Origin: Syngnathus acus
Taxonomy: Eukaryota > Chordata > Actinopteri > Syngnathiformes > Syngnathidae
DNA length: 64,000 bases
Assembly (NCBI RefSeq): GCF_901709675.1
Contig: NC_051090.1
Location: 12,003,842 to 12,067,841, forward strand
Direction: 5' to 3'
A program made the position numbers and the translations under genes. Within the stretch, counting starts at the first letter, position 1. Each line of letters begins with the position of its first letter. Of the stretch, positions 62,710-64,000 are shown in pieces. The notes beneath the pieces are model-generated. The model was not told where the DNA came from. It did not search any database and worked only from the letters and a program-made list of their open reading frames with translations.

Positions 62710-64000
62710 ATAGGAATAATTGATTAGTTGTGTTATAAGATTATACAAACCTCTATATGCGAGCTAAATCTGAGAGATTGAGTTCTTTAAATTTAAAAAC
62801 AAAGAAAAAATTCTGATTAATTTGCCAGTAGTTTTTTTTGTGTTGAGTTTTTTTTGGATTGGTGGATTGTTCTATCAGGAACCTTGAGTTGAAAATGGTA
62901 TATGAATGTTGTGTGGAGAGCTTGGATAAATTGGGACCAATGTGATGGAAAGACTCCTTTTTCGAGACTGTGTGTGAGATGCAAATGAGCATTTATGAAT
63001 GATTGCCTGAATGAAAGGAAAATACAGGTTGAATGGTTGAAGTTGTTGGCGACTACTATGGAAAATTAGTAGAGCGACTTTGATGAAAGAGTGATTTTGA
63101 GTAAGTTAAATGCTAAGAAAAAGAAAAAAAACGTTGCTTTTGGATTGATAATTAACTCGAAAAAAAACTGGAGAACCTGTAACACATGCAGGAGATGTGT
63201 GAACTGGGAAATTGAGAAGCGTTTTGGAAAGAAAGTCAAATTAAATGATGATAGAATCATAGTATGTAGTAAAGAACATGGTCTCCCAAAATGTTTGTCA
63301 AGGTGTGAGGCATGGGCGTTGCCAAGCCTCAGAAAGATGGAGTGAGTGAAGAAAGGGGGGCTAACTCATAAATAATGAGGAGATATTGGGAGTAATCTTG
63401 GTCCTTTCTTTAAGACCCTTTAAATGGTTTCCAGGTGTAGATAGGTTAGTAACACGAGAGATTTAGAGGTTCAAAAGAAAGACAGTTAAAAGAAAACAAA
63501 ATTTTTGATTTGGACAATTGCAGGCTAACAGGAGCATGAGAAAGAAGAGCTAAGAAGCGGGATCCAATTTGATCAGGGAGATTGGAAATTCACAGCACCA
63601 TATTCTAAGTCACATTTTTGAGTAAGCATGACACAGGTAATAACGTTTGAGAGGTCAAGACATAGATCAGGGCTAGATGTGGAACGCAGACCTCGATGAG
63701 TTAATTTTGAATAATGATACTGAAGACAACGTACTGTTCCATTAAATTGGAACTATAGACGAAACGTAGCTCGAAAATAGGATGAGTTGCAGGACTTACA
63801 ATATAATAACGAGATCGTTGTTACTAGGAGAATTTGAAGTTTGGTAAACAAACGTTACTAGCGAATTGATGGCAGCAGCTACATTTGGTTACAAGTTTGA
63901 TGTCCCAGTCTGTCACTCTCAGTGCCAGGATCCCTGAAACTCGATCCCGAGACTCCGCCTGCAGCCGTGGACGACTACAAAACGGTGCCTGGCTTTGAGG
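62710..64000 (+). other. Unassigned AT-rich sequence at the window end
   Basis: A + strand ORF at 63091-63345 has six clustered cysteines (CNTCRRC, then CSKEHG and CLSRCEAW) after a lysine run, but I do not recognise it. The last ~100 bases are GC-richer and end in an open frame (LDPETPPAAVDDY) that may continue outside. It could be ERV-internal. Confidence 0.3.

Larger units (their letters stand above)
58277..64000 (+). mobile_element. Endogenous retrovirus, 5' LTR to gag and beyond, decayed
   Basis: LTR, tRNA-Phe primer-binding site, a leader with three ~113-base tandem repeats, and a gag start are in order. The internal region is then cut by a SINE (60327-60687) and a MITE (61346-62709). 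From 62710 to the end it is AT-rich with only short ORFs, so the limit of the provirus is unknown; pol and env, if present, lie outside the window or are unrecognisable. An old, defective germline copy. Confidence 0.75.

Overview
The window reads as an intron-rich, repeat-dense piece of a teleost fish nuclear genome. There are no operons, bacterial-style genes or rRNA. The repeat set is typical of fishes: RTE/Rex3-like LINEs with GATG tails, tRNA-headed SINEs (one AFC/V-SINE-like), a Sushi-like Ty3/gypsy chromovirus, BEL/Pao, hAT and PIF/Harbinger elements, TA-flanked MITEs and endogenous-retrovirus remains. The wording of the GATG-tailed SINE recalls pipefish/seahorse-type genomes, but that is a weak guess.

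One host gene can be assembled on the + strand from four phase-compatible coding exons (22438-22776, 34120-34216, 34278-34431, 46355-46496). It encodes a predicted 243-aa type II membrane protein with a luminal/extracellular coiled coil. Intron 2 is only 61 bp. Introns 1 and 3 are about 11.3 and 11.9 kb and are largely mobile DNA.

Layout. 1-4.95 kb: a 296-bp inverted repeat encloses a LINE 5' end, an unnamed repeat, a SINE, a 30-bp minisatellite, an LTR end and the 3' end of a gypsy pol. 5.2-15.3 kb: two nearly identical 608-bp direct repeats (probable ERV LTRs) bracket AT-rich decayed DNA holding two hAT MITEs and a SINE. 15.6-21.3 kb: the most striking object, an apparently young 5.7-kb DNA transposon with about 1-kb inverted arms built of ~146-bp units in an A-B-B-A-B-B order, around an intact 866-aa ORF that joins an RNase-H-like transposase to a ubiquitin-peptidase-like domain. 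22.4-46.5 kb: the host gene. Intron 1 carries a PIF/Harbinger element loaded with nested MITEs (24.4-28.1 kb) and a full-length but broken chromovirus (28.3-33.4 kb). Intron 3 carries a hAT with a MITE nested in it (35.0-37.2 kb), minisatellites split by a Rex3-like LINE (37.3-41.4 kb), the 5' part of another LINE, a palindrome and a second hAT. 47.1-54.5 kb: a longer Rex3-like copy and a BEL/Pao element without reverse transcriptase. 54.5-58.2 kb: several MITEs and a second Harbinger copy. 58.3-64 kb: the 5' LTR, tRNA-Phe primer site, leader and start of gag of an ERV, interrupted by a SINE and a MITE.

Apart from the host gene and the 866-aa transposon ORF, every long coding region is broken by stops, frameshifts or deletions. 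Family names come from recognisable motifs only; no database was searched.
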